In this document: positions 21,230-31,325 of the stretch, piece after piece
Position numbering within the stretch: the first letter of the stretch is position 1
Layout of the letters: each line of letters opens with the position of its first letter
Assembly (NCBI GenBank): GCA_030035585.1
Contig: CM057462.1
Span: 67,242,734-67,306,733, forward strand
DNA: 64,000 nt
From: Dugong dugon
Lineage: Eukaryota; Chordata; Mammalia; Sirenia; Dugongidae
Direction of reading: 5' to 3'
Program-made: the position numbers and the translations under genes
The notes under the pieces: model-generated
Seen by the model: the letters and a program-made list of their open reading frames with translations, nothing else
Told to the model about the DNA's origin: nothing
The model's database searches: none

Positions 21230-22682
21230 CTCTTTAGGTGAAAGTTTACAGGACAAATTAGTTTCTCGTCCAACAATTTATACACAAACTGTTTTGTGAC
21301 ATTGGTTGCAGTCCCCTCGATGTGTCAACACTCTCCCATTCCCATCCCAGTTGCCCTGTTTCCATCTGTCCAGTTTTCCTGTCCCTTCCTACCTTCTCGT
21401 CATTGCTTTTGAGCAAGTGCTGCCCATTTGGTCTCCTATACATGACTGAACTAAGAAGCACATTCTTCACCTGTGTTATTGTTTGTTTTATAGACCTGTC
21501 CAATCTTTGGCTGAAGGGTGAACTTTGGGAGTGGCTTCAGTTCTGAGTTAAAACGTATCGGGGGGCCATAGTCTTGGGAGTTCCTTCAGTCTCTGTCAGA
21601 CCAGTAAATCTGGTCTTTTTTGTGTGTGTGTGAATTTGAATTTTGTTCCATATTTTACTCCTGCTCTGTCCGGGACCCTCGATTGTGATCCCTGTCAGAG
21701 CGACTGATGGTAGTAGCCAGGCACCATCTAGTTGTCCTGGGTGCAGCCTGGTGGAGGCTGTGGTACTTGTGGTCCATTAATCCTTTGGACTAATATTTCA
21801 CTTGTGTCTTTGGTTTTCTTCATTCTCCTTTGCTCTGGACGGGATGGGACCAGTAGATGTATCTTAGATGGCCACTCGCAAGCTTTTAACACTGCAGACT
21901 CTACTCACCAAAGTTAAATGTAGAACAGTTACTTTATGAACTATGTTATGCCAATTGACCTGGATGACCGCCGAAGCCATGGTCCCCAGCCCTCAGCCCC
22001 AGTAACTCAGTCACGCAGTGTGTTTGGATGTGTCTATGAAGCTTATATGACTTTGCCTTTGTCAGGTTGTGTTGAGTACCCTAGTATTGTGTACTGGCTT
22101 TTCTCTCACCAAACTTAACACTTATTTACTATCTAGTTAGTGATTTTCCCTCCTTAACCCTCCGCTAGCTCATAACTATCAAAGATTGTTTCTGTGTACG
22201 AACCTTTTCATGAGTTTTTATGATAATGATCTCATACAGTATTTGTCCTTTTGTCATTGACTTATTTCACTCAACATAACGCCCTCCAGGTTCATCCATG
22301 TTGTGAGATGTTTCAAGGATTCATCATTGTTCTTTATCATTGCATAGTATTCCATTGTGTGCATGGACCATAGTTTGTTTACCCATTCATTTGTTGATGG
22401 TCATTTAGGTTGTTCCCATCTTTTTGCTATTGTGAATAATGCTGCAGTGAACACGAGTGTGCATATGTCTAGTCGTGTGACGGCTCTTATTTCTCTAAGA
22501 TATATTCCTAGGATGGGATTGCTGGATCATATGGTATTTCTATTTCTAGCTTTTTAAGGAAGCACCATATCATTTTCCATAGTGGCTGTACCATTTTACA
22601 TTCCCACCAGCAGTACATAAGAGTTCTAAGCTCCCTGCAACCTCTCCAACATTTGCTATTTTCTGTTTTTTTGATTAGTGCC
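21230..22682 (-). mobile_element. 5'-truncated L1, antisense
   Basis: On the minus strand: ORF2 C-terminus from 22682 (inverted 'cagtgaacacgagtgtgcat', 'ggatgggattgctggatcat'), then about 0.9 kb of 3' UTR to 21230. The ORF2 end is homologous to 38161-38595 of the full-length L1, and the 3' end module ('tgtgacattggttgcagt' inverted) is a relative of its 3' module. The C-terminal ORF2 piece has stops. The 5' side is truncated at 22682, the usual result of incomplete reverse transcription. Confidence 0.9.
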
Positions 22683-23167
22683 AGTTCCCTGTCCTGTACT
22701 GAGAAGAGGTTTTAGAGGTAGAGAGGAGATAGATCACAGAAAGCCTATAGTAGGAGGAGGAGTAGGAATAATAGTAAGGAGGTTGAATTTTATTCTAATT
22801 GGAATGAGAAGATGCTCAAGGGTTATAGCGGTGAATCTGGCAGTGAATGAAATAAACAGAGCTGTAGAAGAATCATTTGACCTTGTAGTCTTTCTTGGAT
22901 CATCTGTTCTCTCCGGGATGGGGAAGTGATGGGGATGGAAGAGTGTGGGAGAGAGCAGGCAGAGTAGAGGATGCTGACTCCAGAAAGGGGAGAAGGGCAG
23001 GCATACGGGTTATACAACTTTTCTGGATTTTCCCAATTATCATCAGTTTGTTATTTTTTTTCTTAGCTTGTGTGTTTTCATTTAACCAGCTTTCTAACAC
23101 CTTCTTATTTGGTGAGAATCCAAATAGGAAACCCCCCTGTTATAAATCTGTTATAGGTGAAGACCTC
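22683..23167. other. No recognised gene; old-repeat texture
   Basis: Purine-rich on the plus strand. Overlapping open frames (22678-23209 on plus, 22823-23100 on minus) have no family signature. Confidence 0.4.
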
Positions 23168-23640
23168 GTTATAGGTGAGGACCTTCCCCTCAATCCACAA
23201 AATAAGTAGGCCAGAGACATTATCTCCATGCCCTGCACCCCCACCTGCCAACCACAGTGGATCTCAAACATCTGACCTAGAGTCAGCTAATGGGATACTC
23301 CTTCTGGGACTTTGGATCATGAAGAGTAATGCAGCAAAGACACAGAAGAAGATGAGAGGTCATTCACAACAGCCTGGCCACCAAGGATGAGAGTCCACTG
23401 GCAGTGGCACCATGCAGAGTCCAGAAGCCTTGGCATTGAATGTCCAGTGGCAGCGATACCTGGCAGCATCTTCATCAGGCTGGCCCTGAGGGTGACCTTG
23501 GCTGTGGTAGCTGCTTCCTGGCCTCTCGTTCTGGTTATTTTTCAAGCCTGGTTCTCCAGCCTCCCTTCAATTCTCAAGCCACCTGATATCTTTCCAATAA
23601 ATTCCTTGACTTCTCAAACTAACCAGAGCTTATTTTCATT
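23168..23640 (+). mobile_element. Old LTR-like interspersed repeat (class uncertain)
   Basis: It ends with 'ccaataaattccttgacttc' and 'acttgtaactaagaagc', the same ending type as the repeats at 19530-20045 and 30740-31245. It has no coding capacity. The LTR class is an inference from the AATAAA placement and shared ends. Confidence 0.45.
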
Positions 23641-24194
23641 ACTTGTAACTAAGAAGCTTGGTACATTGATGTAACCTCACTACCTCCCTTCAAAACAAAA
23701 ATAGGTGGCACATTCCAATTAAATGTCTACAGATCCCTGCAAAACTGAAGTGCTGTCTGCACCATGATTCTTTTGCATGTGTGTGTTTCCCTTTAGACAT
23801 TATAGGTGTGAAAAAATGCATTTCCATGCACTGAGTTATTGTAACTATGGTGATGGGCAGAAAGCACACTGTTCTGTCAATTAGAAGACCGGGCCACAAC
23901 TAGTTGTACAACCTTGGGCAAATCAGTTTATTCTCTATTCAGGTTGGAATGAACTGTGAGCCCTTTTCCAATGCTTAAGACTCCGTGATCCAGGAAAAGC
24001 AAAGGAAATAATTTATATTAGCACCAAGCCTAGAAAACAAACTATTCTCTCCCACAAAAGGCTCCATCTGCTTCACTGTCACACAACTAAGACAACTTCA
24101 GTTGTCAGTCTTTACTTCATATATTAATAATTCACAGCCTTGTAGACAAGCACAAAAGTTAACACTAGCCTCATCTCCCAGTGAGGTATGTCAT
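23641..24194. other. No recognised gene or repeat
   Basis: Unique-looking DNA. The stretch 23895-23970 has a weak MIR-like 'caaccttgggcaaatcag'. Confidence 0.45.
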
Positions 24195-24480
24195 CTGCAG
24201 TAATAATAGGAGCTCACACTTGGATAACACTTACTGTATGCCAGACACTGTTCAAAGAGCTTTATCTATATTAGCTCATTTAATCCTTACAACAACCCAT
24301 GAGGTAAGTGATATTATTATCTTCACTTTACAGATGAGGAAAGATAGGTACAGAGAGAGTAAGTAACTTGCCCAAGGTCACACAGCTAGTAGGTAATAAA
24401 GCCATTATTCATACTCAGGCTATCTGGCTCCAGACTCCGTGTTTTTAACCATACACTGTATTACCAAACCTACATATATC
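24195..24480 (-). mobile_element. MIR SINE, antisense
   Basis: A clear inverted core: 'tttacagatgaggaaagata', 'taacttgcccaaggtcacac' and 'agctagtaggtaataaagcc'. Nearly full length. Confidence 0.9.
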
Positions 24481-25404
24481 ATAAAATAAATATAATCAAT
24501 TTACCACTAGTTTTACTGACTGAGAGACAGGGGGTAGGTGAATAGAACTGTCATTTCTTTCATCCACTCCATTGCATTCAATGCTAGTAATATAATTTCC
24601 AGATGAAGGTTAGAGTTGTGATTCATGGTATTGGATAGCATCTAGTTCTAGCCCTCCCTTTTGCCTCTACAAAGGCTGCCTCTAATGTTAATCAACACAG
24701 AAAGACGAGTGCCTCTCACAGTTTATACTTCAATAGGGGATCTAGCAAGGGAATCCCACACTTCCTCTGAGGGCTGGTCCTACTGTTTAATGGCATCCTG
24801 TCACCAGGAAGTCCTGACCTAGGTCCTCTTTCACAAATGGAGGCTTTCAACTTTTACCCTGACTTTGAGGAAGAGGGGCATTGAGAAAAGTTAGGTCAGC
24901 ATTTACTCTGTGATGATCCTTCTTTCCAAGTGCCCAGACTGCCAAGACCTGACTGTGTTTGGGCAAATTATTAATATTTTTTTAAGCAGTCTCTTATGTG
25001 ACAATCATTTTACTCAGCAACCATTGATGGCACCTGTTTTGAGGCAAATACTGAGCTGAGCCCTAGAAGCAGGGAGGATTGGAAGGACAGCTCGGTGGGC
25101 GGGTGTTGTGCAAGAGGTTCTCACCATGGGTGGGGAGATAGTCAACCTAAATGAAGCTTTTCCGATATAATGTTCACTCCCACTGGATCCTAATATTGCA
25201 TGTGAGCTGTGGAGTCAGGGCTGGCGAATGAACTTGGGGAACATGTATTTCAAAAAATCTTTTCTGCATATGTCCCATCTTCTTTATCCTCCTCACAACC
25301 ACCATTGCTCTCCCTCTACTCTGAGTGTACTTATTCTTCCAAATCATTGAAGTTGATGATCTCTAAGGTCACTTTGAGCTCTAGAATTCTGTGGTTCATT
25401 CATT
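24481..25404. other. No recognised gene or repeat
   Basis: Unique-looking DNA without long frames, CpG islands or clear repeats. Confidence 0.5.
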
Positions 25405-25990
25405 AGTATATTTCTGAACTCAACATTTATTGACTGCCTACTCTATGCTAGGAGGCAGTGGTGGCTTAGTAGTAGAATTTTCCCCTTCCATGTGGGAGAC
25501 CCAGATTCTATTTTCAGCCAATTAATCTCATGAGTAGCCACCACCTCTCTGTCAGTGGAGGTTTGCATGTTGCTCTGATGCTGGACAGGTTTCAGCAGAG
25601 CTTCCAGACTAAGACAGACTAGAAAGAAAGGTCTAGCGATCTACTTCCAAAATCAGCTAACAAAAATCCTGTGGACCACAATAGTCTGATTCACAGGATG
25701 GCACAGGACTGAGCAGCTTTTTATTCCTTTGTGCATGGGGTCACCATGAGTCAGGGGCCAACTAGATAGCAGCTAACGACAACAACTCTGTGCTAAGAAC
25801 TGAAGGTACAGAGATGATTAAGACCGAGGTGGACACAGTCCTTGCCTTCCGAAGGGTCTCAATATGGTTGAGGGAGACAGACAAGCAAACCAACAGTGTC
25901 AATATAGCATGATGAACATGAGATGCAGGAATGCACAGAAGGGCATTTTATGAACTGAACATCTCAGGTGAAAGTTCAACCTTCTCTTCT
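25405..25990. mobile_element. Ancient mammal-wide repeat hosting the tRNA-Gly SINE
   Basis: The 'caacatttattgactgccta' before the SINE and 'ctaagaactgaaggtacaga' after it read as one ancient repeat of the 'tttattgagcacctactatg' type. I cannot assign it to a family with certainty. Confidence 0.45.
25454..25785 (+). mobile_element. tRNA-Gly-headed SINE with RTE 5' and 3' segments
   Basis: 25454-25525 aligns along its length with tRNA-Gly: 'ggtggcttagtagtagaatt' (D-arm/A box) and 'gagacccagattctattttc' (T-arm/B box region, decayed from GGTTCGATTCC). Next, 'aggtttcagcagagcttcca' and 'gactaagacagactagaa' match the RTE 5' region at 54070-54115. The 3' part, 'ggatggcacaggactgagca' to 'agctaacgacaacaac', is the RTE 3' tail. 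Flanking repeats 'ctctatgctagga' (25441-25453) and 'ctctgtgctaaga' (25786-25798) mark the insertion. It is a non-autonomous chimera using both RTE ends; the tRNA moiety is not a functional tRNA gene. Confidence 0.85.
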
Positions 25991-26199
25991 CTAGAATAAG
26001 TGATTCCTTTACCTTCTTGTCCAAGCTCCTATTTCCTGATGACCAAACACAGCAGTATAATAAACATTTCACAAGTTCTAAACCTCATGCAGCTACCTTG
26101 CTTCTAGTTTCAGATGCAGAGCACATTCTCCATGCAGCCTCACGCCTAATCCCAACCCCTGCATCCTAACACTGCTCTGCTGAAAGGCCATTTTAATGA

Positions 26200-26659
26200 G
26201 GAACTTGGTTCAGGCATCAGCTTTAGAAAAACATTAATATTCATGATTAGTATTTGTAAAAACCTTTATTTCAAGCTTTTGTTTCTGTTGAGGGGGAAGT
26301 CTTAAAATGGCCAGAAATTCCCAATTCCTGTTAATTCTATCCAGACATCTATTTTCAGAGTATTTTCTCTTTAGCTTCCATTATTTCATCAGGGTTGGCA
26401 AGAAAAGTTAGTTCTGCTCCTGTCCAAGTGTTAAATGGATACTCATGTGTCTCTTTGCCACACTGGTATAATTAATTTTATTGCAAATAGGGTTTTTCCT
26501 TTTCCTCCTTTGCATGCAAATGTGGTACCCTTTCAGTGTTTGCATAATAGCAGTAATTCTTTCACTTGTACAAAAGGACATGCATTATTTTGGCAGATAG
26601 ATGGAGTTTTGATAGAGAGATTATTACATTTCCAAAAGCAAAGAGAATAAATGAGAATT
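26200..26659. other. AT-rich unique block with an overlapping octamer palindrome
   Basis: No repeat is recognised. TTTGCATGCAAA at 26509-26520 is a perfect palindrome holding ATGCAAAT (26514-26521) and its inverse, the POU-factor octamer. Several TAATTA-type strings are nearby. There is no coding frame of interest. Enhancer function is only a hypothesis. Confidence 0.4.
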
Positions 26660-27550
26660 TAGCCAGACGCTGACTAAACACCCCCTTCCCCCAACTGCAC
26701 TGATCATGGCCAAGTGTCTAACACACTACACTTTCCTCCCAGAGAACAAACTATGCAGAACAGAGGGACCACCTTGCTGGCTAGTCTCCATATTTAGCCC
26801 TCACCACAGATCCATTCTCCGCCCTGCTCTTTGGACTGCATCACCTGGGTTCCCTTGCCCTCTAACTTCAGACTGGGTTTGGCCAATGGGAGGCACCAGT
26901 ATGAGAATGGAGGGCAGGAGTAGAGAGAGGATGGAGTATTTATTCCCCCTACCCCATGGACTGCTTGAAGAACTAACAAATCTGTCTTGGAAGAAGTACA
27001 GCCAGAATCCTGCTTAGAAGTCAGAATGTTGAGACTTCATCTCACTTACTTTGGACATGTTATTAGTAGGGACCAGTCCCTGGAAAAGAACATCATGCTT
27101 GGTAAAGTATAGGGTCAGCAAAAAAGAGGAAGATCCTCAACAAGATGGATTAACACAGTGGTTGCAACAATGGGCTCAAACATAGCAATAATTGTGAGGA
27201 TGGTGCAAGACTGGGCAGTGCTTCGTTCTGTTGTACATGGAGTCATTGTGAGTCAGAACTGACTCGATGGCATGGAAAAACAATACCCCCCTTCCTTACC
27301 TTGCAAGGGTCAGGCAGTATCTGTGCTCCTCCTAAGTCACAGCTAGACCACAGCTCTTATCCAGTAGTCCCTCTTCCACTGGCCCAGCTCTCACTGGACT
27401 CTAGTAATTCCCTTCCTTCTTCTTACTGCTTCAGGCTAATCCCAGGCAACTTCACCACCCCTTGTTAGTTAACCCTGACCACATCTATGTAAATAGTCCT
27501 TTCCATTAAACCCTTCTGAGTGTATCATCTCTGTCCTTCCTGGGCACTGA
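26660..27550 (+). mobile_element. Ancient LTR-like repeat split by an RTE fragment
   Basis: 26760-26955 ('gggtttggccaatgggaggc', 'ggagtatttattccccctac') and 27300-27550 ('ctatgtaaatagtcctttcc') belong to one old mammalian repeat, interrupted by the RTE piece. The frame 26706-27017 is repeat sequence and not a gene. Family name uncertain. Confidence 0.5.
26968..27285 (+). mobile_element. RTE 3' fragment
   Basis: From 'aacaaatctgtcttggaaga' to the tail 'gtcagaactgactcgatggc'. It is 5'-truncated and sense-oriented. It matches 284-560 and 30290-30605. Confidence 0.92.
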
Positions 27551-27599
27551 GAGAACCACCATATTCCCAAAACTTCACTTAGCTCACTTCTTTTCCCAA

Positions 27600-27770
27600 A
27601 AACAAACCAAACCTGTTGCCATCGAGTCAATTTTGACTCACAGCAAACCTATAGGACAGGGTAGAACTGCCCCATAGGGTTTCCAAGAAGTGACTGGTGG
27701 ATTTGAACTGCCAACATTTTGGTTAGCAGCCTGAGCTCTTAACACTGTGCCACCACCAAGTCTCTTTGAA
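27600..27770 (-). mobile_element. AfroSINE, short subtype, antisense
   Basis: Inverted tail 'aaaccaaacctgttgccatc', 'gccccatagggtttccaaga' and inverted head 'acactgtgccaccaccaag'. It lies about 50 bp past the old repeat. Confidence 0.93.
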
Positions 27771-27964
27771 ATCCATTGTACTGAGAGAGTAATAAGAAAA
27801 CCCAAACCACTAGGCTATAGGAGCACCTATATGCTGCCACAGAGTTCTTAGAAATTCGCAAAAAGCGGAAGAATCACTTTCATTAGATTGTGTCCAGCTT
27901 CACTGCAGTTTTGTAGGTGATCAACATGTGTTGGTTATGGACTGGGTGGGGTTATTCTCACTGT

Positions 27965-28045
27965 CAGAGTCCCTGTGTGATGCAAACAGTTAACGTGCTC
28001 AGCTGCTAACCAAAAGGTTGGAGGTTTGAGTCCACCCAGAGGCAG
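27965..28045 (+). mobile_element. AfroSINE head fused to an RTE element
   Basis: 'gagtccctgtgtgatgcaaa', 'gctgctaaccaaaaggttgg' and 'aggtttgagtccacccagag' are the AfroSINE head and core. Instead of the usual SINE body, the sequence passes at about 28046 into RTE 5' sequence ('gtctacttctgaaaagaatt') and continues as a 2.5-kb RTE copy. Confidence 0.85.
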
Positions 28046-30605
28046 ACCCAGCAGTCTACTTCTGAAAAGAATTAGCCAGTGAAAACCTTATGAATAGCAG
28101 CAGAACATTGTCTGATACAGTGCTGGAAGATGAGCCCCCAGGTTGGAAGACACTCAAAAGACGACAGGGGAAGAGCTGCCTCCTCAAAGTAGAGCTGACC
28201 TTAACAATGTGGTTGGAGTCAAGCTTTTGGGATCTTCATTTGCAGATGTGGCACTACTCAAAATGAGAAGAAACATCTGAAAACATCCATTAATAATCAG
28301 AAGGTGGAATGTACGAAGTATGAATCTAGGAAAATTGGAAATCATCAAAAATGAAATGGAACGCACATAAACATTGATATCCTAGGCATTGGTGAGCTGA
28401 AATGGACTGGTATTGACCATTCTGAATCAGCCAGTCATATGGTCTACTATGCCAGGAATGACAACTGGAAGAGGAATGACATTGCATTCATCATCAAAAA
28501 GAACATTTCAAGATCTATCCTGAAGTATAACACTGTCAGTGACAGGATAATATCCATACGCCTACAAGGAAGACCAGTTAATACAACTATTATTCAAATT
28601 TACACACAACCACTAAGGCCAAAGATGAAAAAAATTGAAGATTTTTACCAGCTTCTGCAGTCTGAAATTGATTGAACATGCAATCAGGATGCATTGATAA
28701 TTACTGGTGATTGGAATGTGAAAGTTGAAACGAAGGATCAGTAGCTGGAAAATATGGCCTTGGTGATAGAAACGATGCTGGAGATCACATGATAGAATTT
28801 TGCAAGACCAACAACTTCTTCATTGCAAATACCTTTTTCACCAACATAAACAGGGACTATACACGTGGACCTTGCCAGCTGGAATGCACAGGAATCAAAT
28901 CAACTATGTCTGTGGAAAGAGACAATGGAAAAGCTCAATATCATCAGTTAGAACAAGGCCGGGGCCGACTGCAGAACAGACCATCAATTGCTCATATGCA
29001 AGTTTAAGGTGAAACTGAAGCATCAAAAGATGATGGAAGTAATACCTGTGTATCTGTAGTCATTATACCAGAAAGAATTGATTGACGTTCAACCATTTCA
29101 AGAGGTAGCATATGATCAGGAACCAATGGTACTGAAGATAAAAGTCCAAGCTGCACTGAAGGCACTGGTGAAAAACAAATCTCCAGGAATTGACGGAATA
29201 TCAACTGATATGTTTCAACAAATGAATGCCGTGCTGGAAGTGCTCACTTGTCTTTGTCAAGAAATTTGGAAGACGGCTACCTGGCCAATCAACTGGAAGA
29301 GATCCATATTTGTGCCTATTTACAAGAAAGCGATCCAACCGAATGCAGAAATTTTGCTGAAGATCATTCAAAGGCAGCTGCAGCAGTATGTCAACAGGGG
29401 AACTACCAGAAATTCAGCCTGGATTCAGAAGAGGACATGGAACGAGGGATATCATTGCTGATGTCAGATGGATCTTGGCTGAAATCAGAGAATACCAGAA
29501 AGATGTTTACCTGTGTTTTATTGACTGTGCAAAGGCATTTGACTTTGTGGATGATAACAAATTATGGATAACATTGCAAAGAATAGGAATTCCAGAACGC
29601 TTAATTGTGCTCTTGAGGAACCTGTACATAGATCAAGAGACAGTTCTTTGGACAGAACAAGGAGATACTGCGTGGTTTAAAGTCAGGAAAGGTATGAGTC
29701 AGGGTTGTATCCTTTCACCATACTTATTCAATCTGTATGCTAAGCAAATAATCCCTGAAGCTGGACTATATGAAGAAGAACGGGACATCAGGATCGGAGG
29801 AGACGCATTAACAACCTGCGATATGCAGATGACACAACCTTGTTTGCTGAAAGTGAAGAAGACTTGTAGCACTTACTGATGAAGATCAAAGACCACAGCT
29901 TTCAGTATGGATTACACCTCAACATAAAGAAAACACAAATCCTCACAACTGGACAAATAAGCAACATCATGATAAATGGAGAAAAGATTGAAGTTGTCAA
30001 GGATTTCATTTTACTTGGATCCACAATCAACGCCCATGGGAACAGCAGTCAAGAAATCAAAAGACACATTGCACTGGGCAAATCTGCTGCAAAAGACCTC
30101 TTTAAAGTGTTGAAAAGCGAAGATGTCACCTTGCAGGCTAAGGTGCGCCTAACCCAAGCCATGGTAGTTTCAATTGCATCATATGCATGCAAAAGCTGGA
30201 CAATGAATAAGAAGACCGAAAAAGAACTGACACCTTTAAATTGTGGTGTTGGCGAAGAGTATTGAATATACCATGGACTGCCAAAAGAATGAACAAATCT
30301 GTCTTGGAAGTAGTACAACCACAGTGCTCCTTAGAAGCAAGGATGGCAAAACTACATCTTACATACTTTGGACATGTTGTCATGAGGGATCAGTCCCTGG
30401 ATAAGGACATTATTCTTGGTAAAGTACAGGGTCAGTGAAAAAGAGGAAGACCCTCAATGCAATGGATTGACACAGTGGCTGCAACAATGAGCTCAAGCAT
30501 AACAACTATTTTGCCCATGGCACAGGACTGGGCAGTATTTCGTTCTGTGGTTCATCGGGTCACTATGAGTTGGAACCGACTTGACTGCACCTAACAACAA
30601 TAACA
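28046..30605 (+). mobile_element. BovB/RTE-type LINE, near-complete but internally deleted
   Basis: It contains the 5' region ('agcagaacattgtctgatac'), an endonuclease-domain coding part (28300-28760), the RT domain (29130-29870), the post-RT region and the tail ending 'cctaacaacaataacaa'. Compared with the second copy at 53985, segments between endonuclease and RT near 28990-29010 and around 29335 are deleted. RTE elements make one protein with an AP endonuclease followed by a reverse transcriptase. BovB relatives are known to have moved horizontally between reptiles and mammals, including afrotherians. No target duplication was found because the 5' end is fused to a SINE head. Confidence 0.93.
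28265..30265 (+). pseudogene. RTE endonuclease/reverse transcriptase, broken
   Basis: The endonuclease part shows NIDILGI.ELKWTG (28370-28412) and a frame open at 28439-28675 with RIISIRLQG. RT landmarks are LKALVKNKSPGIDGIS (29157-29204), FIDCAKAFDFVD (29518-29553, catalytic Asp region A), MSQGCILSPYLFNLY (29695-29739) and YADD at 29822-29833 in a different frame from the preceding block. The post-RT frame 29879-30265 contains SQEIKRHIALGKSAAKD. At least four frame changes and several stops separate these blocks, so no protein can be made. Host-cell role: none expected; it is a dead retrotransposon ORF. Confidence 0.9.
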
Positions 30606-30737
30606 AGGTGCACCTTAGAAGAAAGTCCTAGTGATCTACTTCTGAAAAATCAGCCACTGAAAGCCTGATGAATCACAGTTCTACTCCGACACACATGAGG
30701 TTGCCATGAATTGGAATCAACTCCACGGCAACTGGTT
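30606..30737 (+). mobile_element. AfroSINE, long subtype, 5'-truncated
   Basis: It begins within the body ('gtgcaccttagaagaaagtc'), has 'gtgatctacttctgaaaaat' and ends with 'caactccacggcaactggtt'. The head is missing. It immediately follows the RTE tail in the same direction. Confidence 0.9.
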
Positions 30738-30739
30738 TT

Positions 30740-31250
30740 ATTCTGACTTTCAGCTCCAGGGGGCATATGAGAGCTGGCTTGGTAACTCAGGATACGCTTC
30801 CTCCCAGGCCACAATGATTGGTTCAGGGATGGGCATGAGCTCTAAGCCAGGCCAATGAGAAACAGTTGGATGAAATTCTGGGACTTTTACTAAAGCAGCT
30901 AGGAAAAAGGTACTTTCTGTCCTCTGAGGTTACTGAGGATGTAAACTGAAGCTTTCACAGCCATCTGCCACAAGAGGCAGAGCCTGCCTTAGAACTGAAC
31001 AATGAGAGAGGAAACAGAGCCAAGAAAAGAAGAGAAGAAAACTGGATTCTGATGGCTTCATTTGAGCCCTGAATCAGGCTTTGCTTTGACTTTGCAGTTA
31101 CATAAGCAAAAAAAACAAAAACAAACAAACAAAAAAATCCGTGTGTGGCTTTTTTTTGTTATTTTTTTCTTTTTCTTCCTTTTTTTTTTTTGCTTAACCT
31201 AGGTTTCTGTCGCTTGCAACTGAAAGAACCTAAGTAGCACATTAAAGATA
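30740..31250 (+). mobile_element. Old LTR-like repeat (class uncertain)
   Basis: 'cacaatgattggttcaggga', 'ctaagccaggccaatgagaa' and the end 'tttctgtcgcttgcaactga' mark a known type of old mammalian repeat. A young A/T-rich expansion (31105-31190) lies within it. The name is not certain. Confidence 0.5.
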
Positions 31251-31309
31251 GAAGTTCTTTATAAATTAGGAAATATCAACTGGGTAAGTAAGAGGCAAAG
31301 AAGAAAACA

Positions 31310-31325
31310 AAATTTATGTTTCTGG
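31310..31325 (+). repeat. 5' target-site duplication of the full-length L1
   Basis: 'aaatttatgtttctgg', identical to 40653-40668. It brackets a 9.3-kb insertion. Confidence 0.95.

Noticed and set aside
22678-23209. Overlapping frames as a host exon
   Set aside because: Short, on both strands, no conserved motif, and adjacent to a truncated L1.
25454-25525. tRNA-Gly gene
   Set aside because: B-box and stem positions are mutated and it is the head of a TSD-flanked SINE.
26706-27017. 103-codon plus frame as a small protein gene
   Set aside because: It begins in an ancient interspersed repeat and ends inside an RTE insertion.
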